Assembly (NCBI GenBank): GCA_034440575.1
Contig: JAOTOL010001662.1
Span: forward strand, 2,652,501 to 2,716,500
DNA length: 64,000 bases
Source of the DNA: Imbricaverruca yamaguchii
Taxonomy: Eukaryota; Arthropoda; Thecostraca; Neoverrucidae
Reading direction: 5' to 3'
Below, piece by piece: positions 47,266 through 58,051 of the stretch. The notes beneath the pieces are model-generated. The model worked only from the letters and a program-made list of their open reading frames with translations. It had not been told where the DNA came from and ran no database searches. How positions within the stretch are numbered: the first letter of the stretch is position 1; each line of letters opens with the position of its first letter. The position numbers were made by a program, and so were the translations under genes.

Positions 47266-47301
47266 CGAGGCCGGCCACCAGTCAGGTGGTGGCCGGCCTC
47301 G
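47266..47301. other. GC-rich perfect hairpin
   Basis: CGAGGCCGGCCACCA (47266-47280) pairs perfectly with TGGTGGCCGGCCTCG (47287-47301) around the loop GTCAGG. There is no U-tract, so it is not a typical terminator. Confidence 0.9.
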
Positions 47302-47666
47302 TCACCCCGTCACCGCCAGTCGGCTCACCAGCCGAGGCACTCGGCCGTCAGATGAGCCCACTGTCGATAGTATCCGTTTAATCCGCGCCGCCCGCGCTCA
47401 TTGTCATTCAGCCCGTGTCATGGAATGAGGGTCGAATTCTTCTAAAAACGCGACTGCGGACGCCGGCCGGCGGGACACATGCCAGTCAGCGGCGCGCGCC
47501 GCAGGCCGGCCGCCGGATAACCCGGTCTCGGCGCTGACCGGCCGTCCCTGCCGTCTGCTGTGCCGGCCGCCTGGACAGCGGCGGCCACCGCGACACGGCC
47601 ACCAGTTGACCACCGTCCGCCGAGACCTGGGCGGCGGCCTCATGCTGGCCGTGCCGCGCCCCATCA

Positions 47667-47733
47667 GTGTCGTGTCGTGTCGTGTCGTGTCGTGTCGTGT
47701 CGCGTCGTGTTGCGTCGTGTCGTGTCGCGTCGT
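47667..47733. repeat. (GTGTC)n pentanucleotide array
   Basis: About 13 copies of GTGTC/CGTGT with a few CGCGTC and TGCGTC interruptions in the second half. Confidence 0.95.
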
Positions 47734-47829
47734 GCTGAAGTGTCAAGCGGCAGTGCGGCGACAACGGTCTGGCCCGCTGTACAGGTGAGCCCGTGTAGGT
47801 CGCAGTTTACGGCCCCGGCTGCCCATGAT

Positions 47830-48128
47830 CCGATCGGACAACGGGCCCCCGACAGGCTGCCGGGGTCCGGCCGAACAACAGGCCTCCCGACAGGCCGGAC
47901 AACTGGCCCCCGACAGACTACCGGCGGTCCGGCCGGACAACAGGCCCCCGACAGACTACCGGCGGTCCGGCCGGACAACAGGCCCCCGACAGGCCGGACA
48001 ACGGGCCCCCGCAAGACTACCGGCGGTCCGGCCGGACAACAGGCTCCTGATAGGGCGCATATTGTCCGGCAGGACAACAAGCTACCAATAGGCCGTCTGT
48101 GGTCTGGCAGGAAAACAGGCTCCAGCAG
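47830..48128. repeat. About 37-bp GC-rich minisatellite
   Basis: Units contain GGTCCGGCCGGACAACAGGC and CCCCGACAGACTACCGGC, with shortened copies lacking the ACTACCGGC part. Confidence 0.85.
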
Positions 48129-48136
48129 GGCGCCCG

Positions 48137-48481
48137 TGGTCCGGGCCGCCCGAACCTGATCCGGGTCCAGGCCGCCCGAACTTGATCCGGGTCCGGACGC
48201 CCGAACTTGATCCGGGTCCGGGCCGCCAGAACTTGATCCGGGTCCGGGCCGCCCGAACTTGATCCGGGTCCGGGCCGCCCAAACTTGATCCGGGTCCGGG
48301 CCGCCAGAACTTGATCCGGGTCCAGGCCGCCAGAACTTGATCCGGGTCCGGGCCGCCAGAACTTGATCCGGGTCCAGGCCGCCAGAACTTGATCCGGGTC
48401 CGGGCCGCCAGAACTTGATCCGGGTCCAGGCCGCCAGAACTTGATCCGGGTCCGGGCCACCCGAACTTGATCCGGGTCCGA
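48137..48481. repeat. 26-bp minisatellite, about 13 copies
   Basis: The unit is GGTCCGGGCCGCCAGAACTT plus GATCCG. Neighbouring copies alternate GGGCC and AGGCC. Confidence 0.95.
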
Positions 48482-49400
48482 TTGTAGACATCCAAAATTG
48501 ATGGAGGACGACGCAGCGAGGACATGGATGAAGACGAGCACGCAATTGAGGAAGTTTTACCCTGATTTAGACAATACATTGTTAATGCTGCCAAACTTCG
48601 CCATTGGTCAAGGAAGGGGCGCCTCAGCACTTATTTGCGTTGTACATGATGTCATAACGGTAACATACAGAATCAGTTCAAGCTGTGTAGCATACTGTCG
48701 ACATTTCATATTGATGCCGTGACTGGCAACGTGTTAATAAGAGAGCGGATATTCTGGAATGCAATGCCACCTGTATCGATTTTACGACCATGTCCTGCCA
48801 GGTGAAGTAAATCAACCTTGAAAGCGCGAACTGACTTCCATATTAATCCGAACCTCTCTTGTCTCAGACGAGATCGAGGAACTGTGTGAGGCGCCGTTGT
48901 TCTACATTCAGCACATTTCTGGTATCAGATGCCAGCCGGCTAACATAAAAGACTATCATGGAATGTGTCATGCAAATTACTCCCGTACATTACGCCAACG
49001 GAACATTACATTACCAATAAGAAGTTGCTCACTGTTGCATGTTTCCATGGAAGATTGCAATTATCCAACGTCATTAAGATACTGCTAAGCTGGCAGCATG
49101 TGCGGTATCCAAACCATAGCCGCCGGTAAATGTTGTATCTGAATCTCATTCGCCCAAGAAGACTGAGTGAACTGGAATTGGCACATACAAACTAGGTTAA
49201 AAGAAGAAACATGGTGCTATGTAGATTGGTAGCAAGATGACATTCTGTTTAGTGTCCTTTCGCTAGCACGTACATCCTCACGACTGAGGAAGAAATACGA
49301 GTAAAGCTAACGTCTCTTTTCTTTTAGAAATGATACTACAAACATCAAATAGGCTCCTAAACCAACTGAAATCATTCCGAGATCATTTGACGAAAGACGA
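48482..49400. other. Unassigned stretch
   Basis: No gene or repeat recognised. Confidence 0.4.
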
Positions 49401-49662
49401 AAAGCATCAATTGGCCAAATATAGGTATCAGTAGGATAAAGGCGTCAATGGGCTACATAAACATATCAAACGGCTAAGGGTATCAACCAGTTGAATAAGG
49501 GCATGTATCGAATATAGAAATCAAGCGGCGAAAGATATCAATTGGCTAAATAAAGGTAGCAATCGGTTAAGTAAATGTATAAATCGGCTAAAGGTATCAG
49601 TTGGCTGAAGGTATCAATCGGCAAAAGGTACAAATCAGCTAAAGGTATCAATCGGCTATACC
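49401..49662. repeat. Degenerate tandem array, units about 17-24 bp
   Basis: GGTATCAATCGGCTAAA-like units recur with loose spacing (TCAATTGGC, TCAATGGGC, TCAAACGGC, TCAACCAG), better preserved to the right. Confidence 0.75.
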
Positions 49663-49678
49663 GTCAGGGCTTCCATGA

Positions 49679-50325
49679 GACAGACGACTGTGACCACATG
49701 GTGACTGAGACAGGCGACTGCGACCACATGGTGACTGAGACAGGCGACCGTGACCACATGGTGACTGAGACAGGCGACTGCGACCACATGGTGCCTGAGA
49801 CAGGCGACTGCGACCACATGGTGACTAAGACAGGCGACTGCGACCACATGGTGACTGAGACAGGCGACCGTGACCACATGGTGACTGAGACAGGCGACTG
49901 CGACCACATGGTGCCTGAGACAGGCGACTGCGACCACATGGTGACTAAGACAGGCGACTGTGATCACATGGTGGCTGCGACAGGTGACTGCGACCACATG
50001 GTGCCTGAGACAGGCGCCTGCGACAGGCGACTGCGACCACATGGTGACTGAAACAGGCGACTGCGACAGGCGACTGCGACCACATGGTGACTGAGACAGG
50101 CGACTGCGACCACATGGTGACTGAGACAGGCGACTGTGACCACATGGTGACTGCGACACAGATGACTGCGACCACATAGTGCCTGAGACAGGCGACTGCG
50201 ACCACGTGGTGACTGCGACAGGCGACTGAGACAGACGACTGCGACCACATGGTGACTGAGACAGGCGACTGCGACCACATGGTGACTGAGACAGGCGACT
50301 GCGACCACATGGTGCCTGAGACAGG
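49679..50325. repeat. 30-bp minisatellite, about 21 copies
   Basis: The unit is GACTGCGACCACATGGTGAC plus TGAGACAGGC. A block of about six units (49701-49830) is repeated almost exactly at 49821-49950. The unit encodes DCDHMVTETG-type peptides on the plus strand, and frames on the minus strand are also open, which is expected for a 30-bp unit and not evidence of a protein. Confidence 0.95.
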
Positions 50326-50615
50326 CAGGATTGACCGCCGCCTTTCATGCAACAGAAACGACCTTGGCCGTCAGAAGCGGAAGAGGTGGGTTTAAGTCTC
50401 ACTCATCGCCAGAAATGACACGCAGCATGGCTCAAATATAGCCTGATACACTGAGGAGTTGCAGGCAAGTTGCCGATATTTTTCGCGGATTAAAATTTAC
50501 TCTGATGTTTTTTTCCCGGCACTTCCCCTGTACAATACTCAAATTTATATGTCTAATTTACGCGGCCAGATGTCATGAACATACGAGCTTACAGAGAAAC
50601 GCATTCAAGTTCGCT

Positions 50616-50783
50616 ATGGTCAGAAGAAAAGCCCGTGCTATCTGGGCCGCCATTGAAACCGCCCGAGAGGTATTAGAATCAGATGTACCCGTCGGTGCCA
50701 TGGTGGTAACAACCGCACTCCGTGTTATCGGTGTTATAGCTGACGCCATGCATTCATATCGCATTGAGGTGGGTGGCACTTAA
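50616..50783 (+). CDS. Possible small coding exon, unrecognised
   Basis: 55 codons from an ATG. The N-terminus is basic (MVRRKARAIWAA), followed by a helical-looking hydrophobic stretch. GAG followed by GTGGGT near 50768 is a good splice-donor match, so the real exon could end there. A possible acceptor (TTACAG) lies about 25 bases upstream of the ATG. I recognise no family, and the evidence is no better than suggestive. Confidence 0.2.
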   Translation: MVRRKARAIWAAIETAREVLESDVPVGAMVVTTALRVIGVIADAMHSYRIEVGGT

Positions 50784-52570
50784 AAGTGGCTTACATAAAT
50801 AACCCATAGATTGGGAAGTAATCTATCGCGATATCTGGACTCATTTTGTCAAAACAAGCGAAATACAAATGATACTGAAATGCACCAGGATACACCAATT
50901 CACACACGATAAACACAACCTTCTTAATTTAGGATAGTTATTAAGCTGATCTAATTCCAAAAATACTTTGTTAGTGTTAAAATACTTCACGTTTCTGATT
51001 TTATGGCTGTAGTAAATTCGACGATGAGGTATTTATCGAGTATTAATCGACCAATACATATGTCGGGAAGTCAGAACCTGATTATGATTATTTCGCATTA
51101 TTAAAGATAAACGCCATAGTATTCGGAACACAAACAATATTACCTCACATCCCAAAGGCACGTATTGGAAACACTTCTGTGGATGAAATCTGAATCGCAA
51201 AAATGTGCGGCTTGATCTGGATAAATAGCAAATACCTTACCTACCTACCACACATGGGCCACGTAACCGGAGAATGCACATATTTCGTGATGGGACTCCT
51301 TCATGCTAGACGTATCATGCTATACACTTGGGGCTAACAGTTCGCTGGGGAAAGACGCATCACTCTCGCTCTTGAAAAAATGTCCTTTTTTGTAGAATGA
51401 AATAAGGCAGGGCATTTATATCTGACACACTTGCTTTTCAACGTGCATGCTGTACACACATCGAATTTGTGACGACATTAATGGCACCCGGTGAGAGCCA
51501 TGTGCGGTTAAAAATTGATATTTAATCAAGGTTTACTTCAACGACAAAAAGAAGTGCGAAAGAAGGATAGCTAAAAAGCACTCGAATTTTGAATCGTCGT
51601 GATCTATTGTTGCAGACAACCTGAAAATCTGAAAACTGTGCTGCCACCTAGAAAAACCTACACTCAAGAAATGAACTGCTCAATGGAAGTTGGATTCAGT
51701 ACGATACGAAGAGGATGAACCAGCAATTAAAACGACAATGCACGAACAAATCCGAACAAGGACATCACTATTCATCCTTCTTTTTTAGTGTATAATTTAT
51801 ATTGACGATCCTTGCCATTTATTTCTCAGCATCTTTCCATTCCTTGACCTGACACCTACCCTCGTCCTTGTTGCAGTCTATTGAGCCGGCGCAGACTGGT
51901 TGCAGTGCTCTAGAATGCAACGTCCTTAATCCTTACGTCCTTTCAGCTATTCAGCTCACTTATTCATTTATATCCATCCTGTGCAATAATAACCACCAGC
52001 TGCGTGGATGTACTTGTAAGCCAATACAATAGTGTCAAATAAGAGAACCATATGCGCCACCTAGTATGCGATATAGTATTTCCATATGCGACACATGCTG
52101 AACAACGCAACTTCATGGAATATAAAAAGTAATACATATGTGCGCACGTGTCTGCACGAAAGTAGAAACATGAACACATGTCGCATGGTACATAATAATT
52201 ATACCTTTTGAACACACCAATATATCACAAAAGATCAATTGCGACTGACAAAAGAGCATTCCAGACAACCACCTGCCATACATGGAATACTTGGTTGTAC
52301 GGCACAAATCGTCCAACAAATCACAATGCCTGCCGACATTCAAGATCATGGTGAGGTGAAACAATTGTGGGCGAGCGTGAGTGATCACGTTTCCATATGT
52401 GCCATGCGCTGCTGCGCGTTGTACAAGTGCCTCCAATATTCGATAAATTGTTATTGTTTGACAGTGATCCAGTCAGTCTCTCACCACGGTTTAGTTGTTA
52501 GTTTTGCCATGTAATATGACAGCTCGAAAACATCGACGTTTGGAAACGCTACCGAACTGCACATCCTTAC
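50784..52570. other. Unassigned stretch
   Basis: AT-rich, no gene or repeat recognised. Confidence 0.4.
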
Positions 52571-52655
52571 CATCATCATCACCATGACCCACTAAACATA
52601 TTGGCAGCAAAGCTAAAACGATCATAGCCATCGCTGAATTGGATGCCGAAGCCAT
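52571..52655 (-). CDS. Candidate first exon encoding a signal peptide
   Basis: On the minus strand an ATG at 52655 opens a peptide of about 28 residues. It has a short polar start and a hydrophobic core (MIVLALLPICLVG), then an acidic HGDDDG stretch, the shape of a secretory signal peptide. It ends exactly at G followed by GTAAGG (52565-52570 on the plus strand), a strong splice-donor match. The frame reads on to 52491 if not spliced. No downstream exon was identified, so this is a guess from shape and splice signal only. Confidence 0.25.
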
Positions 52656-53242
52656 GTACAGAAGGAAAAACGTGTAATGCCATGGCCGTTGTGGTCCACA
52701 CGAACACCAGAAGTGGCCTGGTCCACTATGCACTGGACAGATAGTGTTCAGAGGCGGCTTGAGCCAGAGGAAACAGCCGACCACCGCCTGTTGCGCGACG
52801 GTGGCGGACAAGGTCGTCAGCAACGAACCAGGCAGAGTTCATTATTGCAAGACTGGACCCAGACGGGGTCATCGTTGGCAGTTTACACTGTGTGGAGATT
52901 AACAGTTAGTTTGTCAGCGCAGTATTTACTGATGTGAGCATGTATCGTAGACAAATTCAATCCGATAGGAGGTGTAGGAACTCTGAGAAGCATTTCTGTG
53001 ATTTCTTTAATAATAAATAACCAAAACATGATCATCATTACAACAATAAATTTTAGATTGAATGAAGACAGCACACAGTCAGAGCTGGCTCATATCGTCA
53101 CGTAAATAATGCTGCCGAAACCAAGTTGTGACAAATGGGGCATAGGCGACCATTGACAGTATCCTGAAGAATTCCCTACCTTGTACGAATACATCAAAGC
53201 AGTTAAGGTTTTTTGTTTTAATTATTTTACAAAAACCGAGTT
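52656..53242. other. Unassigned stretch
   Basis: No further gene or repeat recognised. Confidence 0.4.
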
Positions 53243-53565
53243 CTTGCTGGGGTGGCTTTATGCACCCAGCAAGAATTCGGGTCATATCGCTAAGCAGAGC
53301 TTGTTGCGCGGACCCTGGCCCCACCACCCGATCCATGAATTCCAGTTCAACGGCAGAATTTTCATCGGAAGCTTAACGTGCCATCAATGCACCTACACTG
53401 CCGCCCGGTAGCTAGCTCGTCCCCGGCCTTATCGGGCCAGCTGCCAGCTGACCCTCCCAGCCGGGGGCTAAATGCGAGCGCGCGAAGCGACTCGAACCCT
53501 GCGTCGCCAGGACAGGGGAGACCAGTGCAGGCCAGCGCTCTAACCAACTGCGCTATCGGAGAGGG
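53243..53565 (-). mobile_element. tRNA-derived SINE (family II), copy 1
   Basis: Read on the minus strand, the head has a Pol III A box, TAGCGCAGTTGG (53544-53555), and B box, GGTTCGAGTC (53489-53498). It is followed by CCGCTTCGCGCGCTCGC-type body sequence and a module containing CCGTTGAACTGGAATTC. Length and order match copy 2. The anticodon arm is not tRNA-like, so it is a SINE rather than a tRNA gene. Confidence 0.8.
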
Positions 53566-53767
53566 CAAAAGTTCGATCCATTAAACGACATTCCTTTATA
53601 CTGGACATGCTTAAGATCATTGTGGCATGTTTTTGGAATGCTTTCAAAAAGGTAAACATCTAAATCGAATGCCACCAATGCAGATTCCAGATATATGATA
53701 AATTGTTCATGGGTGTCGAGTAGAAAGCAGCATTTTTTTGTATACTTAAAAAAAAATTAGTCCGACT

Positions 53768-54074
53768 TGTTGCCGGGGTGGCTTTAGGTACCAGGGTTCT
53801 GTTGCTAGGCAGAGCTTGTTGCGTGAACCCTAGCCCCACCACCCGATCCACGAATTCCAGTTCAACGGCATAATTTTTTTTCGAAAGCTTAACGCGCCGT
53901 CAATACACCGACACGGCCGCCCGGTAGCTCGTCCCCGGCTTTATCGGGCCAGCTGCCAACTGACTCTCCCGGCTGGGGGCTAAATGCGAGCGCGCGAAGC
54001 GGCTCGAACCCTGTGTCGCCAGGACAGGGGAGACCAGTGCAGGCCAGCGCTCTAATCAACTGATCTACCGGGGC
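53768..54074 (-). mobile_element. tRNA-derived SINE (family II), copy 2
   Basis: Same orientation and structure as copy 1, about 200 bp away. The B box on the minus strand is GGTTCGAGCC (54001-54010) and the A box region is 54056-54067. The two copies are clearly homologous along their whole length but differ at many positions, so they are probably independent or old. Confidence 0.8.
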
Positions 54075-54461
54075 ATTGGTGTTCCAAAAGCATTTTCGGA
54101 TGGTACACTACACGTATCCTGCTTTTGCCCAATAATTATGCAGTTCTTCTACACAGGCTACACCGTCTTTGTGCTAACTGTACGAACATTACCGATTGTT
54201 TGTATGGTAATTGTCTGCATTGGTGATCACATAATATATTGACAAAGTGAAACATCGGCGTGACAAGAGCAGCAACATAATGCTACAACGGGAGCACATG
54301 TGCTGGAGCTATGGGACCATAGCTATTTTGTAAATAATTCGCTGTCTGCAGAATTTAAGCTCTTCATTTCCTGCTATTTTGGTCTATGATAGATACAAAT
54401 TTAGGATCGTAAACCTTGTTTAATACAACGAAGAATGGCTCTTAAGTGCTCCTGGGTTTTG

Positions 54462-54617
54462 GACATTGCGTGAAACGAAATGTACGACCCTCAATATACC
54501 AGGAGGTGCTGAGTTTACATCAAAAGTACCGTTAGAGATTATGCTTTATTACTCAACGTTTCGGCCAGGGGCCATCGTCAGGAGTTGAGGGTCGTACATT
54601 TCGTCTCACACAACGTA
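54462..54617 (-). ncRNA. Hammerhead-ribozyme-like motif inside an inverted repeat
   Basis: Two 33-bp arms (54462-54494 and 54585-54617) are near-perfect reverse complements. On the minus strand the enclosed sequence reads CTGACGA (54581-54575), then GGCC-CCT-GGCC as a hairpin, then GAAAC (54562-54558). This is the hammerhead core order CUGANGA, stem II, GAAA, with stem I outside it. One extra base precedes stem II, stem III is weak with a large loop, and one strand of stem I is about 30 bases away from the core. It is probably a decayed motif. Such motifs are known in Penelope-like retroelements and related retrozymes. Confidence 0.4.
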
Positions 54618-54631
54618 AGCCTTAACCTAGA

Positions 54632-55968
54632 TTAATAAGCGCCCTGGAGGGGAGGTTGGCGAAATCCGACCACCCCTCAGATTTTTGGTAGATAACTCCC
54701 GATTTTACCGGCCAATATACGCCATTGTTTGCATACCAGCTTAGAAATGATCAGCGCGTTGTTTAAAGTAAGAAAAACGAAAATAGACCGAAATTTTTTC
54801 TAGTTAGGGGTCGTTAAAGTCAAGTAAAATAATCAGCGCCAGACCACAAATATCGGCGCTGGTGCGCTTCCGGTATATTAGCAAAAAGGAAGTGTCCTTA
54901 GCAACACTAGCGACTTGTTTGATGTATATTCTTATGCCATATTGTTTCAAAGTCATGTCAGGTCACCGAGGTCAAGTCAGGTCAAATTCATGACAGGTTA
55001 ACACAAGCCTTTGAGGGTGGAGTGCAAAATCAGATCACCCCGTCGATTTGCCGTACATAACTCCATATTGTACCGGTCGATATACGCCGTTTTTGTGTAC
55101 CTGCTTAGAAATTACTGTCGCATTGTTCAAAGCAAGAAAAATGAAAATTTGCTGACAATCTTTCAAGTTAGTGGCCATGAAAGTAAACAAATTCGACCGC
55201 CAGACCACAAAATCGGGGTTGATGTGCTTTTCGTATATTGGCAAAAGGGAAGCGTTCTTGACGACACTAGCGACTTGTTTGATGCATATTGTTCTGCTAT
55301 ATAATTTAAAATTCATGTTAGGCCGCCGAAGTCAAGTCAGGTCAAGTTCATGACAGGCCTTTGAAACCAAACTTGGTCAACTGGAATGTTGTCATAAATG
55401 CAAATAACTTATGCGATTGATGTCACTTTGTATGTTACTCCATGCACATTCGGAAATCTACTGCTTGTCATTGTGTGCCTAACCGTTTCCATACTTTATT
55501 CATGCATTTCACTCCTTTCTTTGCGATGCCGATTGTGCCAAGTGGCCCAACGGAGCAGTCGGGTGGGCAGCCCGGTTCTGGGAACTAGAGCAGGTAATGA
55601 CCTAATAAAGTGCTCCTATATAGGTGACCTGAGGTCAAATGGCGGATCCGGCATCTGTATTGCATCATTAGTAATGTCCAAAACATCATGAATGCTAATT
55701 TTGGAGCATTTAAACACAATCACAGTGATCCATAACAATGACAAGCCAAGCCACGCAAAACCAGAAAATGTTTCCATTTTCACCTCATTTTACCTTGAAG
55801 ATATTGACTTAAGGTCATAAAATTCGCACACAATAGAGTTCACTATAGTGCGCATCCACTCTACGAATTTCGTTGCCATTGCCTTAATAGGAGCCGATAT
55901 TTTAGGGGGCGGAATCCGCCCCCCTCCAGTGGGCGTAATTTTCAGAGGCTCTCCAGGGCTCGTGTTAA
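54632..55968 (+). mobile_element. TTAA-terminated repeat family, copy B
   Basis: 1337 bp from TTAA (54632-54635) to TTAA (55965-55968). The start, TTAATAAGCGCCCTGGAGGG, and the end read on the minus strand, TTAACACGAGCCCTGGAGAG, form a clear inverted terminus. Two tandem units of about 366 bp open the element; the second starts at an internal TTAA, 54998-55001. To about 55575 it matches copy A in reverse; 55575-55968 is different. No transposase frame. Confidence 0.65.
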
Positions 55969-56129
55969 CCCATCCTGGCCGAAATAGCATAGATCTTCAA
56001 ACATTGGAAACCTGAGAACGTTGGGTTATGCAAATGTTGCGTCATGCAAAACCTACTGCTGTATGACATAAAGCCTAATGTTGGAGAGTAAAATCTACTA
56101 ATGTTTTTGCATCACCTACAGCTTAAGGA

Positions 56130-56374
56130 CACTGGCTGATCTAGGCAGGGAGTGGGTGGGGGCGGGGGTGAGGGCATGGTCGCAAAGACTGATGTTGTTG
56201 ATAACGTTTGCAATAAAATTACATATTTTATATGTAAAAATATTTCCTTCGACAAATATTGTCTTCAGGAGACACATCGAATGTTGGCTGTTCCAATCAG
56301 AGCATTGTTTTCGAAATCTGAGGAAACATTAAATCCCCCATTGATCGAAAGCCAGCTTTTTGGATCCGCCACTA
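56130..56374. mobile_element. Possible hAT-like short element
   Basis: The right end on the minus strand reads TAGTGGCGGATCCAAAAAGC, close to the hAT terminal motif. The left end, CACTGGCTGATCTAGG, matches it imperfectly. The two flanking 8-mers do not agree. Low confidence. Confidence 0.3.
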
Positions 56375-58051
56375 TCCATGGATGTTGAATTGTGTAGTCA
56401 GTTTTCAATGGGTGCTTGACCACTTAGCATTTGGCAAAATCTTTGCATAGTTTTACCATGATTTTGCAGCCTTATGTACCTTTTCAAATCCATATAGATG
56501 TATATGGACTTTATTTTTTTCAATGTCCGTTTACACATTTTACCATTGTAACACTCTTTTCCATAAGAAGTTCGAATGGTGAAAAGTTGGCCAACGCTGG
56601 TGAATTGCATGTTGTAGGGAAGAGTAGAATGCATATATTGCTCGAGTATAAAGCCTAGTTGGGACATCAACTAATGCTTGTTTTCCACCCAGCAGCCCTA
56701 AGCATAGGTAGAAACAATGTATTAAGCAATTTTCCCACACCAAGAGTTCAATAAACAACATTAATGTAGTTTCGTTGAGACAATTAGCAAGGAAAAAGAG
56801 TCAGCAATCCAACAAAAAAACTTTAAAAACATTATCATCTAACTTGGGAGAAACCAATGAAAGGAAGCATCCTCCCAGCTCAGCATTAGCATCATTCACC
56901 TGCGGCCCCACACAAAGCACCCATATTGGCAAACATGCATTGGTAATTATCTACTACATAATACTCGTAGATAATTCAAACAGCATATATATGGTGATCC
57001 ACAATAGACATGAAAATTATCAAGATTCATCCTATGAGTACGCATAATGCAGCTTTGTTTTGGAACAAAGTATGGTATAAAACATCAAAATTAGTATGGC
57101 ACAGACACCATATATGCCCCGGTATTGGCTTAGCGAATGAGCATAACTGAAACATGTCCTCCAGAAATTATCGCATATGTACAGTTCCATTGCCAAATTG
57201 CTACTACAACGTTCTCTATCCGCTAAAACACAGAACTGTGTTATCTAAGCTTGCTTCTTTCAAAGCTGTGCTTTGCTTCAAGGACTTTTGAGGTTATTAG
57301 CAAATAACTGAAATTATATTAAATTACTTGACATAATTGTCCTTGAGAACATTGACCTTGCAAGCCTTTTTCTATTTTGTCCCTGCTAATGTTTCACATG
57401 TGCATTTTATGTTCATTTGGCGTGGAGAGCCGAATCCCGATGACGTCATATGTACAGTTTTGCTCCAGCTAAATACTTCCCACGACGACTACAGGGATAA
57501 CCCCTTGATATGACCTACTATTTAAATGCAAGAAGCTCGATGATTCAAAATTTCTGGCGCATGCTTGAAACTTTTGCAGATTGAACTGGAATTGAAACAT
57601 TTGCAGGATGTATCAGAATATCGACTTTTTTAACGAACTGCCGCCAGCATCAATCGTTATGAACTGTTCAGGAGCGAAGATAAAAATTGGAACCGTGCTG
57701 ACCTTTATAATGAAAGTAACTTTATAATTAAAGTAAAGTAAAGTATAATAACTAGTCTCAATTAATCATACTACATTCGAGCTCGTCCCCCGTATCATGC
57801 CGTGGTGGCACCTATGTGCAAATGTCATGTATTTCCAATGCATTAGTGTTTTTCACATGCATTTATTAACAGAGCTGAATGGTATTCTTCATCAGTGGTT
57901 TCAAATGCATTAAAAATTTCAGTACGATACAATGTCACACTAAGACTCGCAGTAGACCAGTTGAAAATGCGCGGCAACCCAGAACAGCGCTTCCATACTG
58001 TCACCAAATAGCAGAACCTAACTCATCCAGTAACATCTACTCACTTCGATA
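56375..58051. other. Unassigned stretch
   Basis: AT-rich, no gene, RNA or repeat recognised. Confidence 0.4.

Noticed and set aside
47664..48630. Minus-strand frames of 174 to 293 codons rich in DPDQV
   Set aside because: Explained by the 26-bp and 37-bp GC-rich arrays.
49575..50402. 158- and 248-codon frames with DHMVTETG or SHHVVAVACL repeats
   Set aside because: Result of a 30-bp unit without stops on either strand; no flanking exon signals.
53480..54074. Pair of tRNA genes on the minus strand
   Set aside because: The tRNA-like heads lack a proper anticodon arm and are attached to a conserved non-tRNA body in both copies.
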